This document shows, one piece after another, positions 1 through 11,808 of a stretch of 64,000 nt of DNA (position 1 is the stretch's first letter; each line of letters opens with the position of its first letter). The notes below the pieces were generated by a model that saw only the letters and a program-made list of their open reading frames with translations, ran no database searches and was not told the DNA's origin. Both the position numbers and the translations under genes were made by a program. Location of the stretch: positions 22,322,501-22,386,500 of the forward strand of contig OX387200.1 in NCBI GenBank assembly GCA_947561715.1. The letters are read 5' to 3'. Source of the DNA: Ascidia mentula (taxonomy: Eukaryota; Chordata; Ascidiacea; Phlebobranchia; Ascidiidae).

Positions 1-739
1 TGTATCACGTGTCACTGCATGGCCTCCTCGACGTAAACGTTAGATTTTATTATGAGTGTTTGTGATAGTTTAGACACCGTACTCTGTACAACTTTGTAAA
101 CACTGTTAAACGTTTAGTTATCAAACAAGGAACATTTTTAACGGACAAAGCAAGTTATCATTCACGTGAAAGCAGTTAGGCTACATTTTTGGACGTTTAT
201 TTCATAGCGTAAAGCGAGGGTGGGGTTAAGTGAAATATCAACAGCATATACGTTAAGTACAGACTTGAGTGGAACTGTTTGAGATTGGAGCCCAATGTTC
301 TTCTGGTAGTTGTGGTCGTCGGTTTATTTTGAAGTTTTTTTGAAGCAGCAAGATTCAGTGAGAGAAATGTGAGAAGTGACGCGCGAGCTTCCAGACGTTC
401 TACCCGCGTGAAATCACGAAAATCTGAGGTGTCCGACCCTTAGAATAGCGACAATATGATGTCATAAAGGCGTTGATCATCAGCATCGCGCGGTTAACCC
501 CCAAGGCCACTTGCGTTTGGTAAGATGATATTTAAAGAACAAAACGATCGCGACTCACCGCGGTTGGCGGTCAACCCCCCACACGAAAACAGTCGCGCGA
601 GATTATGACGTCACAAATAGGGTTGGAATAAGGTTACGGGTAATCCCCCATTACATTACTTGTAGAAACGTTTTTATTTCAAAGTGGAAGAAAATTAAAT
701 TTATTTTTGTGTTTGTGTGTAGATTGTAGAGTAGAAAGC
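1..739. other. Upstream region of the Ly6-type gene
   Basis: No gene is supported here. The stretch just before the first exon (about 540-640) is CpG-rich and contains a TGACGTCA-type palindrome near 605, so it may be the promoter of the gene starting at 740. The rest shows nothing recognisable. Confidence 0.4.
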
Positions 740-3700
740 ATGGGAACGTTTGCGAACATCGGAATCTGGTTCGCTCTCATCCTTCTTCATCACAGAGGTG
801 AGTGTGCGTTTGTTTAGTTTGTTTATTACAATCTCATCATCTGACCAAGCTCGGACTTTAATGTCTGGGATTAAAACTAGTGTTGCCGTTCGCGGGAAAA
901 TAATTTCCCACAACGAGAAATCGGGCGCAACAAACTCCCACTGCTAAACATGGGCGCTCTTGTTGTGCGACGACAGATAAATGTGTTCTCTTCGTCACAG
1001 GTGACTGCCTTCAATGTCATGGTGGGACAGCTACGTGGGTTGGTGGAAAGTTAAATGATAGAAAATTGTATGAAGAGAGTTGTCCCGAAGTTCGCGGACA
1101 ATCCTGCCTCACCGCTGACACCGAAGTTATTATAAATGGAATGGAAAGTAAGTGCATGGAGTGGACATTAGATGTTTTCCTGGGTTAATTATTCGTGTCA
1201 CCCATCACGTGACACACATGCAACATTTAGCACGTCATTGGATGGAAAATGTCTCGCCCGCTGGTTTCGACATCATTGAAATATTTTTCTAATGTTGCCG
1301 TGATATTTATTAGTGATGCACCGAAACAGCTATTTTTATATTCGGCCGAAACCGAATATTCGGCAAAAGTTGCCGAATTAACCGAAACTAATTTTGGTAT
1401 CCATCTCTTTAAACACAATAAATTTAAACAAAATATGTGCTGGGTTGGAACTAATCTTATCATACAGCCTTTTTTGGTCTTCTGTGCCAAATGCTTAAAG
1501 TTGATTTTTATCATTTCTGTGAAAATAAACAAATGAAACGAACATATTCGTACATTTTGAACAATGATTCTAACCTTTTCTAAACTTCGGGTATCAGCGT
1601 TACATGCAGTAAAAAAGTTTCGGTTTCGGCCGAATTTTGCAGAAATATTCGGCCGAAACCGAATAAATTCGGCAAACTGAACTTTCGGTGCATCCCTTGT
1701 TGCAATATTTATGTTGGATTTGAATCCAAAATGTTAAATCAAGCTTTTCCATCCTCACATGTTTCGTGTGATGGCTTACCTGCCTCGGTTGACATTATCT
1801 TTTGAAAGGTCACAAACTTGGAATGTAAACAACAATTATTGCCCACAACGGTTTCTCTGCCCTGGACAAAGTGATTTTGATACTGCTGTAGAAACCACAG
1901 CATACAAACGATGTTGCAATTCAAAGGGTGTTGAACAATCCATTTGTTGAAACTAGTTATCTTTTGTGACACGTTTCAGCAAAACATTCTCTCTCGCCAC
2001 TTGACCATAGGAACGTGATACATTATTTAAGATCCCACTTATGGTGCGAATAAGTGGAAGCTTCCATGTAATGAAGATGGGACAAAATTATCAAAAAGTC
2101 AGTACTTGCCTTTTTGTTTAACCTGTTGTGTGGCTTGGAACCACATACGGGACATTTGAAGTAGGGATAGGCCGGAAAGAAAATTAAATACAAACAAAAC
2201 CATATGTTAAGTTCAACACGGTCTTGTATTTGCAAGGAGGGCGCAGCGATTTCTACGCATTGTGCTTCGAAAATGACATAAGGCTGATTTTATTCACAAG
2301 AAAATTTCACATTAAGAAACTGCTTTGTTCAACCGCGTGCGCCCGACCCCGGATAAATCTGGCTAAATATTCATTTCAATATAATAAGGTTGAAAACGAA
2401 TACATTTAAAAAGCAGCCCAGCTATCCGGAGCAGTAGGGAGGGTAATCGAAAAAACCTTAAGCAGGAAGAGGTCGTGTTTCGCCTAATCGTTATTGGCTG
2501 TTCATGTCACACCCGATTACCCAGTCTGACATTCACATTGCAATCCGATAGCTTTCCGGAGTTGCTCTGGACTAGTAAGGTCATTTGCTCTTCATTTGCC
2601 ATTGAAGAGGTGAAATCGAACATTGATTAACCCTAGCGGACGCTTATATTAAACTTGCTTCACCTTTCCACACGTGTTAAGCCCGCTGCGCTGTAAGATT
2701 TTGTTGAACAAAAACATGTTTCAAATCATTCTCGCCGTAACGTGTTGTTGGTATTCACACAACAAGTAATTAGTAAATGTGAGTAAATTTATCAATGTGT
2801 TTGGCTTGAAGTTATTTGCAACCATTCTCCACGTATTCCCGGTATAGGGTCACGCCTTGCAGCTTCGTTAAATTGCCCACTTCGATTAAATCACACGGCA
2901 TGTTCTGGGTGTTTATTGGGTACGACGCGACAGGCGACTCGCGACAAGCGACTGCATCAATTATGCAAATCCTGGAGATAAATATTTAATCTTGGTATCT
3001 TGCTTTGGTGTTTAAAGGAGCTTCAAAGAGCGGAGACTTTCAACCACACCTCTCATTACCTGTTATTCAACAAGCTTCCTTTATAGAACTAAATGATTTA
3101 TAATAGGATATTCGTTAAGTGAAACCAGGCATTCCCAAACTTTTGCGATCACGACCAATTTCTATGTACCACGTTTATTGCTCATGTGTGCGATAATTTT
3201 GTTTGCAAAATAAGAACGATTTGATTTGCATAACAGGTAAAAGCACTGATCTGAGTCGCTTACCGTAGCGCGCGTTTTCATTGTCGTGACAACATTCCAA
3301 AACACTTATTCGCAGCGCGAGTCGTCTTGGGTTCGTGCTCACAAGAATGCAGAGGAGGAGCTGGTAGAGGTTGTGATGATGTCATCGAAATATTGGAAAG
3401 GTTGGTCGAACAAACAGAAGAATATCCAATCGAGTTCAACGTGACGCGGTGCGCTGTGACGTGTTGTGATAACGAAGATTTCTGCAACAAACTGCCCGGC
3501 ATTGAACTTCCCAAACCGAAGCCAAGTAAGTGCACTCAACCGTGGCATGATTGCGTCAAACAATCCTCCAGAATGTTGGGATACGTCCTCCACTTTCTTC
3601 GAATACAAGTCTTGTGCCGGGGTTCCAACAGAGTTGCGAACTCCATTCCTACCTCAAATGCAAACTTGTTTATAATCTGCACAGGCAACATGATGTGCTA

Positions 3701-5103
3701 CAGTGGGATGAGTAGAAGTAACCCCACCCAAGGAGTGTGGAGTGATGACGTCAAACCGATGCGGTGTCTTGTTAATGAAGAACTTGGGCCCGAGACGTCA
3801 TGCTTGAAGGCAACCATCACGGTGGACGGGGGAACCCCCCAAAGTAAGTGCCTTTTTTCTGGTTGTCAAGTCTAATGAAAACGAATTGCTCAAGTCTCGG
3901 CGTTCGAAGTAATACAATGGATCGAATATTAACAAAAAGCTGAATCCGACAGGGAATGAAACCTTCAAAAGGTTGAAAAATTAACACAAACTCATGTCCA
4001 CCTATTACAAGTGGCGCTTGGATTTACAACATATGCTGAGTCATCACGATATTTCGTCAGGTGACTTGACAAATAAACTAGTTAACGTTGGATTTCTGCG
4101 GTAACTTTCCAACAATTCAATCTGATAGAAACATTTGTGTGACGTCATATCCTCTGTGTCACGTGGACCGATTGTCCCTTTAATCACATTTGGCGTTCCA
4201 GAACACAACATGTCCATTATTGGACATCACTTTTTGATCGATAATCACGTTAAATTGAGGCAGAGGCAACAGTAGGACAGGGGTTAGTGATATCGCCTGA
4301 TGCTAATGCGCCACCAGTGTCCAAACACAAAAGATTGTTTATTGCGAAGTTCCGCTTCACCTTCAATTTATCTGAAAGTTTGCAATCAATCGGATAGTTT
4401 GACCTTGCTGCGTTGACCTTGCCTTTCTGTAGGTACCGTCAATGTATGAAACATACGTAGCCAACACACGGGTCACTTTAGGTCGGGGATTTATTCTTTC
4501 ATTAACTTTATGACCTTCCCGTTTCCTCCTGCGTGATAAGATTGACTGAAGTACTCAGGTTGATGCTATTGTCAATTTGACAGGGAAACGTCCATAACTG
4601 TTCGGAAGTTATCAGTACGACAGTTTATATCGTGGTAAACGAGCGTGAGATAATGAAACGACAAGCTTCCCACTAACAAATTATCTGACGTCATCTGTAG
4701 AGCAACTGTGCATCACCAAAAATAAATGTAAAAGCTGTTAATCCGCATATGGATTTTTGGGTTTAACAAAAAAAAGAGTCTGTATGGTTACCGTGAGGGA
4801 TGTTGTTGCTTTTCCGCGTTTATAAGCAGTCATCCAACAGCACGCGTAACATAAGACACTTTTCCCACAGCAACTGGAAGCATGTTGTTATATCAATGCC
4901 AACCCACGGTTGTTTGTAACTCGTTTACGTGCGACTTGATGATGAGAACATTGCCGGAGTATATGAGAAGGATTGTAACTGACTGTTCGTCTTCGTGCTG
5001 TACTGGGAACCTCTGCAACCGATCGAACACACTTTACGTTCCGACATTTTGTTATCTTGCATTTCTGCTTGCGTCTTTGTACGTTCCTTCCTTGTTGAAC
5101 TGA
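740..5103 (+). CDS. Two-domain Ly6/uPAR (three-finger) protein, probably GPI-anchored
   Basis: Five coding exons: 740-797, 1001-1147, 3316-3525, 3685-3843 and 4871-5103. All introns are GT-AG in phase 1, giving 268 residues. Exon 1 encodes a hydrophobic signal peptide (MGTFANIGIWFALILLHH). Exons 2-3 form one three-finger domain, opening with DCLQCHGG and closing with the family hallmark CCDNEDFCN. Exons 4-5 form a second domain, opening MMCYSG and closing CCTGNLCN. A hydrophobic tail (TFCYLAFLLASLYVPSLL) follows directly, as expected for a GPI-addition signal. Members of this superfamily act at the cell surface or as secreted ligands; no specific partner can be inferred. Uniform phase-1 introns fit a module that duplicated by exon shuffling. 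Product class is secure; orthology is not assigned. Confidence 0.85.
1312..1697. mobile_element. MITE with long inverted repeats (GATGCACCGAAA ends)
   Basis: The left end reads GATGCACCGAAA and the right end TTTCGGTGCATC. The inverted similarity runs about 80 bases inward through repeated TTCGGCCGAAACCGAA blocks. Termini of this sort are typical of hAT-type non-autonomous elements. It lies in intron 2 of the Ly6-type gene. An ATATTTAT sequence occurs on both sides but not exactly abutting the right end, so the target duplication is not clean. No transposase is present. Confidence 0.7.
3122..3175. repeat. Possible remnant of one hAT/MITE terminus
   Basis: The text CCAGGCATTCCCAAACTTTTGCG followed by a GATCACGACC-like run resembles the end of the hAT-type elements seen elsewhere in the window (CAGTGGTTCCCAAA at 13527). 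No partner end was found, so this is at best a fragment. Confidence 0.3.
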
Positions 5104-7024
5104 AAGGTTTTTAAATTTATTTTTTGAAGCAAATACATCGCTTTAATTAGCTGCCAGTGAAATGTTCATTGTTTTGTGCCGCACGACTTCTGTAGAATTG
5201 ATAAAAATATTTGACCACTAAATTGTAAACTTTTACATTATTTCCAAAACGATGTCATTGAAAAATGTTGCAAACAGTTTTTCATTTGTGCATTAACATG
5301 AGTTGATGTCGAAGTTTATTGGTTCGTTCTTTCCCGCCAAAACTGTGCACGTGTTTCATCTTAAATGCACCAAAGGTTATCGCGGACATAACATCGTCTC
5401 AACTATTACCAGAATGCGTTGCATTAAATGTGTTTTTTAATATTTTATTACTGCAAACGTTCTGTTTCGTAACACGCGCCCGTATAGTTAATATACGCAC
5501 TTTAATTATTGTACTTTAATTCGAAAGTGTTTGTTTCAAAGCAAGCCTACACCGGTCGTATTGCGAGCGCAACAAACAGTTGATACGAGCTTACAGAAGT
5601 TCACCAAAAATATTATTTTTTTGTTTATCAGTGCCTAACATGTTTACAAGGTCACGTGTGATAGCTGAATAATGCTTGTTCTCTTGTGTACGATTCATAC
5701 CGCATTTTTATTAAATTGTTTAATTAAAGTCTTTGTCTTCTTTACCCAAGTGTGACTCAAATATTTTGCAGAAGGAATTTGTGCTACTTTCACGACCCCA
5801 AGAGATAAAAGTTATTTTTACATGAAATATAATTTATTATGTACAAGCAGTTTGCTGTTTGTAAAAAATATATATTCTGACAACTGCTCCACAGCGTCAT
5901 CTCGTGGTGAAAAAATAATTTATATTGAAGTTGGATTCATGGGGATTATCTGGTTCATGCAGAGTCCAAACAAAACAGAAAAGGTTTTTTTCACTCGATA
6001 GTTTTGTAACGCAATGGCAACAAAACTGTGACAATAGTTTTGACAAAAATAATAAATGCTCACGCCGCACATAGAAATCAAACAAGATCAGCGGCAATTT
6101 CATGCTTGAATGCTCACGAAATGAAACGCGCCAGTGATTCGCCATGGGCTTCGAAACACAATGCACAGGATTGCTTGCTGGAAATTCGTGGGTTTAGCGT
6201 GTGTCTTGTATCATTTAAATGCGATATTAAGATTTTTCTGCGGAAATATAGTTGAAAGAAGTACTCAGTTAATCGGAGAGAGAATTAGAAATTGCCTCAT
6301 TTTTAATTAGAGCCAGTCAACGATTTAACCGATGGTTTTACGTTTATTTAAGCAATGCTGTTGATATTTTGAGTAAGATGTTTAGATTTCTCTCAGTGTT
6401 TTCAGGAACACAAGTTTATGTACTTGTTGTTATCAGTAACTGCCGGTTGCTCTCCAGAAAAGGCCCCGGGCGAAGTAACCGCGGGATCACAGCTGAATTA
6501 TTCAAGTTAATGTAAAGGTGGAACGGAATAGTTGTTATGGTGAAGCACTGTGAGCGATGTGTGCCAGCATGAATTCCATCGCAAGCCAAGCTCGGCAAGC
6601 CAGTCTTACCGATGTTTTGTTATTTACACAGCATTAAGTACACAGTGACGTCACGCCAGACCAAACCCTCTCGTTATGTCGGTGATGGAATTTAATACCT
6701 GGAACCATAAGGTAAGGACTTGACCCGACAGAAATTGTGTAGTTTGCTCTGATGCAGCCCAGATAACAACACGAAACGACACAGTTGCGTTCAGATATGT
6801 TGTTTACACAGTTTGTTTGAAGTGAAAGTGACTGAGTCAATGGAACGTATCCAATCAACAAAAATGGAATTCGACAAGATTAATGAGCTGTAGTTATTAA
6901 GTTCCATAAGGCAGTTAATAACCTGCTGAGGTAGCTATCGTAAATCGCTTTACATGAAATAGTTTCGGAAGCAGATCCAGTCAGGTTTAAACCTTACTTC
7001 TTCACAGGACAAAATTAGGTCAAA
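5104..7024. other. Intergenic region after the Ly6-type gene
   Basis: AT-rich, with several possible polyadenylation signals in the first 650 bases. A TGACGTCACG motif lies near 6645. I see no supported exon, RNA gene or complete repeat. Short open frames here lack family similarity or splice support. Confidence 0.4.
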
Positions 7025-10000
7025 ATGAAAACGATAGGTTGGGGCATCGTCCAGATACCACTTGTGAGTCACTATCGTGTGTGTTGCTGCATAAAGAGAG
7101 ACCTTCTGACATGCGTGACTGGAACAGGATGGAAAATGTTTGTAAGTACAAATCAACCGGGAAATCAACGTATTTCTATATTAAAAGTTAAGCGTTGTGC
7201 GTTGCCAACGTTTGAAAAAGGGCAAACACTTCGGTTTACGGTATAGTTCCGCTTTTGGTGATGACTTATAAAAACTACAGTAATTTTGTTTAAACCGTCG
7301 TAAAACTTTCACTAACACATGGCGATAAAAGTTGCAGGAAACATTTCCACTATTTGCTTTGCAGTTACAAAGCACACTTCGAATACTTCTACTAACTATG
7401 TGGGGAATGAACAAAATTGATTACAGTCTGCCACAAACAGGTTTGTGGCGGATTTTTAATGATTTTACATTGTGTAAAATTACACAGAAACACTGCACCC
7501 AATACAAAGTTTATGATGCAAACACGTGTTTTAGCCTAAAATGCTGGTTTTGATTAACTGTTTATACTGGTCGATGTGCCACATGTATTTAATTAAATAC
7601 TACAGGATTGTTTTGTTTGTTTTCAAACAAAAGACTGCAATGCGTATCTGTGATGTAAGAATACAAATAAAGAATAGCTTTATTGTTTTTCAGCACATTT
7701 AATAATCGGAGTTTACGTGGAGTTAGCGATCCTGGGTTTACAAGTGCTTGACGGGATGTTCACCATATTTAGCGCTTGGTTTGTAAGTCAACTTGACCTT
7801 GGTATCGATGCGTGCAACTAAACCAGAGAAATTTGACACGAGTAAAACGTGGGAAGATTGAACAATAGTTGGGCGTTGAAATAAACTTCACTGGGTCTTC
7901 TTAAACTAACTTGCGAACACAAAGTTACAAATTACCTGGTGATGCCAGTATTCTATCAAACAACGCCCGTTGTTAAACGGGGCTTTAATTCCCTTGTGAT
8001 TGGATATTGGGGAATATTACCAACTTTAATGAGGATATACTGACCATTACTGTTATTAAATCGACCGCGGCACAGTTGAACTAATCCGATTATAAATGTT
8101 CGGTCGTTTACATGTAATTGCAAAACCTTGTACCATTGACTGACGTTCAATCTATTAATGTTGTGCAGGAGAACATGTACATGCTTTACCCAGCCCTCGT
8201 TGTGATCCCACTCTCATTTCTAGTCGATATTTTGGTGAAGGCGACATGTTATGGCGGTTTATTTTTGTGGCCAGTGGTAAGGCAACGTGTGTTTCTATGT
8301 TCATGAATCCCTGTTTTGCCTCAGTACCAGGCTCAGTGCATAACCCCATAATATTTAACAATATTGGAAGAATATTTTTGTGTATGATTGACTTTTACTG
8401 CAGTAAAAGTATGTGGTGTTGTTAAAATACAAGACTGGTTATTTAACGACAACAAAATGTTCAATACATAAAACCTCCTACAGCACTGTAGGTTTACCAA
8501 CAACCCCCAAATCATGACAACTTTCCACAGGAAGTGTTTTGTGATTTCAGGTAACGTCGTTTGGTGTCTTTTCGTTAGTGGAGGTTTGGCTTCGGTATTT
8601 CACGCTGGTGAGTCGGCTTTGTAGTTTTTTCGTGAGCACATCGAACAATTATTTCGCCATGTTCCTTTAAGCATCTCCTCACAAACGCGATGATCATCAA
8701 ATCTGTCCAGTTAGCAAATCAACACAAATATGCCTGGACCCAGAACTCAAGGTTGTTGAACTGACCTGACAACCTATTGCGCAATTAACTTATGCGAATA
8801 CGCGCGATGTAAAACATGGGGTCAGCAAACAAATTTCCAAATCACGAAATGTACATTTCCTCCATGTGTTGAAATGGCAAACGTCACAAACTTGAATGTG
8901 CTAGATTGTCTTCACAATCCATGTCTAACTTTCATACCCTTCGTCACCATATTCGTTTAACTTACTTCAACCGGTTGGCAAAGCTTGTAACTTTCTTTTT
9001 CAAAATGAACGTCCCGTAAGCTCTAAAATTTGTTTTTTATCTTATTCCAGCATGAAACACTTATGATTTTTCTTGATTTGTTGATAAAGAAAAAAGACAT
9101 AACGAAATTTTACTGTTATTCAAAATGTCCACAGCTCTATTGTTGGATCACAATCATATCCTTCATCTACTATTCAAGAGGAAAAGAATATCCTTTCGCA
9201 AAAGAGGAGAAGGATGAGAATCGAGGAAGACGCTCATCGTCAGTGAGGAATCCGTTCAGCAGATCATCAACCTTATCGAAAAGAGGAAGGAGATCTTTTC
9301 TTCTGAAAGCAAAGCCAGATAAGGAGGAGATAACGGATGACCACTCATTACTCCATGCTTCATCCCATTCCTCATCTTCTCACAGTCGTCATGGGAACAG
9401 CAATGACCAATTAGAGGTCGAAAGTTCACGAGCTTCAGAGCCGCTTATAAACCCTATAGACTCTCTCTCTGCCGGCCCCAACCAACCCCCTTCATCTGTT
9501 GGGGAACCCCCAGTGGTCCCAATAAGGATCAAAAGGAAAGGGGGTTTTGTTCCAGATTTCCTTAAAAACCAACAACCAGAAGCTCGATCAGAATATATCT
9601 CAAAGGTAAAATCTTAATCTTAACTAACAGCTGGGAGTTTAAACCTGAATGTTATCCAAAATATCTTTCTGTAAAGTTACTGATTCTTTCCTTGTTGGTG
9701 AAATACCACTGTATTCTTGTTTCATAAAAGAAACGTAAAAGTAACCTTGGTGGCACTATGGCATTACAAACTACAACAAGCAATAAATAAAGTCACAAAC
9801 CATGATAAACATTTCTTGGAAGATATAGGAGGGAGCACATTTTAAAATTAATAAACTCTCTCAAAACTGATAATCCCCAAGAAAGCATTTTGTCCTTATG
9901 TAAAAAGGCCTTGCCTAAGTCTTGGCAAATGGCTCGGAACACTTACTTCTAGCTGATGAAAAAAAATAACCAATATTGAGCATTTGAGGTTTCATATTTT

Positions 10001-10216
10001 GTAATATTTAGAAACAAGCATATAACAAACCAAGCAAGCAGCCAACACTCCCACGATCACCACCAGTTGGAATCACAAATAAAAGGAAAACAACAGTAGG
10101 TTGAAAATATGCTCACCATAAACACCAAACTATATTTGAATTTATGATTGCAGGAATCGGAAAACGTATCCACAGCTTCTCTCAACCATTATAAGCCAGA
10201 TTCGTTTTTTGTGTGA
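7025..10216 (+). CDS. Unrecognised multi-pass membrane protein with a basic, Ser-rich tail
   Basis: Eight coding exons join in phase: 7025-7063 (or to 7141), 7365-7440, 7694-7782, 8169-8276, 8551-8607, 9051-9605, 10012-10095 and 10154-10216. The product is 356 residues (382 with the longer first exon, which also keeps phase). Hydrophobic segments lie in exon 2 (LRILLLTMWGM), exon 3 (LIIGVYVELAILGLQVL), exon 4 (YPALVVIPLSFLVDIL) into exon 5, and early in exon 6 (CWITIISFIYYS), suggesting four or five membrane passes. A disordered tail of about 190 residues follows, with RRSSSVR and SKRGRRSF-like basic-Ser motifs that could be phosphorylation sites. The plan, with an acidic-basic loop before the last segment, faintly recalls the TMEM217 family, but the similarity is too weak to assign. 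The start is inferred from the first in-frame ATG; no upstream exon was found. Confidence 0.65.
7430..7449. repeat. Perfect inverted repeat across a splice donor
   Basis: GCCACAAAC (7430-7438) and GTTTGTGGC (7441-7449) are exact reverse complements separated by AG. The centre coincides with the exon/intron boundary at 7440/7441, so in pre-mRNA the donor GT would sit in the stem. Confidence 0.8.
8391..8410. repeat. Perfect 20-bp palindrome in an intron
   Basis: ACTTTTACTG is followed immediately by its reverse complement CAGTAAAAGT. It lies in the intron between exons 4 and 5 of the unrecognised membrane-protein gene. No function is evident. Confidence 0.85.
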
Positions 10217-10431
10217 AATAACTTTGTTTTTTTGCATTTGGCAAAATACTTATATTTCATTAAATTTGCCGTTTTTTAACAGAGTTTTAGTTAGGTGCAG
10301 CTTGTACATAAACTACCTTGTCATTTTATGCAAAGTCTGTTACTCTGTTTTAAAAGTCATTGTGAGTATGAAGTAATTTGAATGAGGAACACACGCACGT
10401 TACCAACCCAGCATGTAGTGTAGAAGACATC

Positions 10432-11423
10432 TTATTTTGACTTGCCTTTAATATTGTTCGTGTCACGCTTTTCAATTTTGCGCAATTGTTTTTTCTTCAT
10501 TCTTTTAATTTTTGCAGTGTTCTTAATCTAAAAAAAAAAACGTATTATACACATATTTAATTATGACTCTCTACAGTGCTGCAACCAAAGCAGAGAAGTT
10601 ACTCAACATACATCCCCTAAGGTTTCAAAACATATTAATGCTGAGATAAACTAACAACAAAATACTTGTACACAACCATATTTTTGTATTGTAAACATTT
10701 AATAAAACAGACTTTTTCAAAAAGTGTTGACATCTTACAAAAAAATCTGAATAAAAAACTTACAACTTCAACGATTTCTGATTTCCGCTGATTTTCCTCT
10801 TTCCGTTTTCTGTGTTCTTCCACACGTTGTCTGTGCAGAAGTTTTTGTTGCCTAAAAAGCATATTTAAGGATGATTAAATGTAATGTATATGTGTGTATG
10901 GGATAGTGGGGTCAAAACACTCAAAACACTTATATACACATTAGAACAGTTAAGCCAGAAAGTGAACAATTTAAGGATCTTAATTTTTTATTTTCTACAT
11001 AAAATCCCATAGTATTCAAAATGAAGATTGTTTCTGATTTTACCTTCTAGCCTCAATCACTCTCTCTTGGTAATGTTTAACTGCAAGCTTTTCAGCTCTT
11101 TGCAATTGTTTCTTTTGCCAGCTTGATCGAAGCGGTTTATCCTTTGGAAGGGATGAAAATCTAAAAACGTTTTCTTGGGTAAGAAATATGCCTGTTTCCA
11201 CATGATAAATTTATCAAGTATTATTTACTTGCTTAAGGTCAATTATCAACAAAACACAGTTCAGAAAAATTGAACATCCCTCTAGTTTGTGAATTGGTAT
11301 GAATTAACAATTTCCGTAAAGGCACCTGCTAATATTTTTCGATTTCCACCATCTTCCAGACTTGGGGACTCCTTTTGCTTCTAGCGGTTTTATAACATCT
11401 CCACCCACATCTTCCACGGCCAT
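10432..11423 (-). CDS. CCDC86: CCDC86 / Cgr1-type nucleolar protein
   Basis: Four coding exons on the minus strand (11326-11423, 11044-11160, 10764-10851, 10432-10527) join in frame to 132 residues. Family landmarks are clear: PKSGRWWK near the N-terminus, then KDKPLRSSWQKK, a long Arg/Glu/Lys-rich helix, and the C-terminal signature IKNTAKIKRMKKKQLRKIEK followed by RDT. The animal CCDC86/cyclon family has a nucleolar and mitotic-chromosome periphery role, and its yeast relative Cgr1 acts in large-subunit rRNA processing. The protein is short compared with the human one because it lacks the long N-terminal extension, which is variable in the family. The gene is divergent from ETFB, with 385 bp between start codons. 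Identity rests on the C-terminal half, which is the conserved domain. Confidence 0.88.
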
Positions 11424-11808
11424 TTTCAGAGACGCAATGTATCTTCCGAGTGTTTCTTGGCTCTTGCCAGCAAAACTACCAACGTGCGCGCAGGTTGTTT
11501 ATATCCCATTCGAGGGCTGTTAACGTACAATTAAGTTTTAGAAAACAAGAATTATTGCAGTAATATGTAAAGTAGCAATAATAAGAATGAAGTTAAATTC
11601 AAACTTTTTAATTTTTTTTGCCCAGACAATTTAATGAATTAACAAATAAAGGCAAATATAAGGCAGGTAAATTGTTTTACCGGAGCAGAGGTCATTGCAT
11701 CTTTGGTGCCGGGTAAAACAACATAAAAGTTCCACTGAGTTGGAACATCAATTTAACCAAGCTTGGTTTGGCTTTTGTCCTTTCTGCTGTCATAAAGTAT
11801 TTTCCATA
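11424..11808. promoter_or_regulatory. Shared promoter region of CCDC86 and ETFB
   Basis: The start codons of the two divergent genes are 385 bp apart, with no other gene between. A bidirectional promoter is inferred from the geometry; no core motif was recognised. Confidence 0.45.

Noticed and set aside
1227-1536. Overlapping frames of about 100 codons on both strands
   Set aside because: They are inside the inverted-repeat MITE in the Ly6 gene intron and have no transposase similarity.
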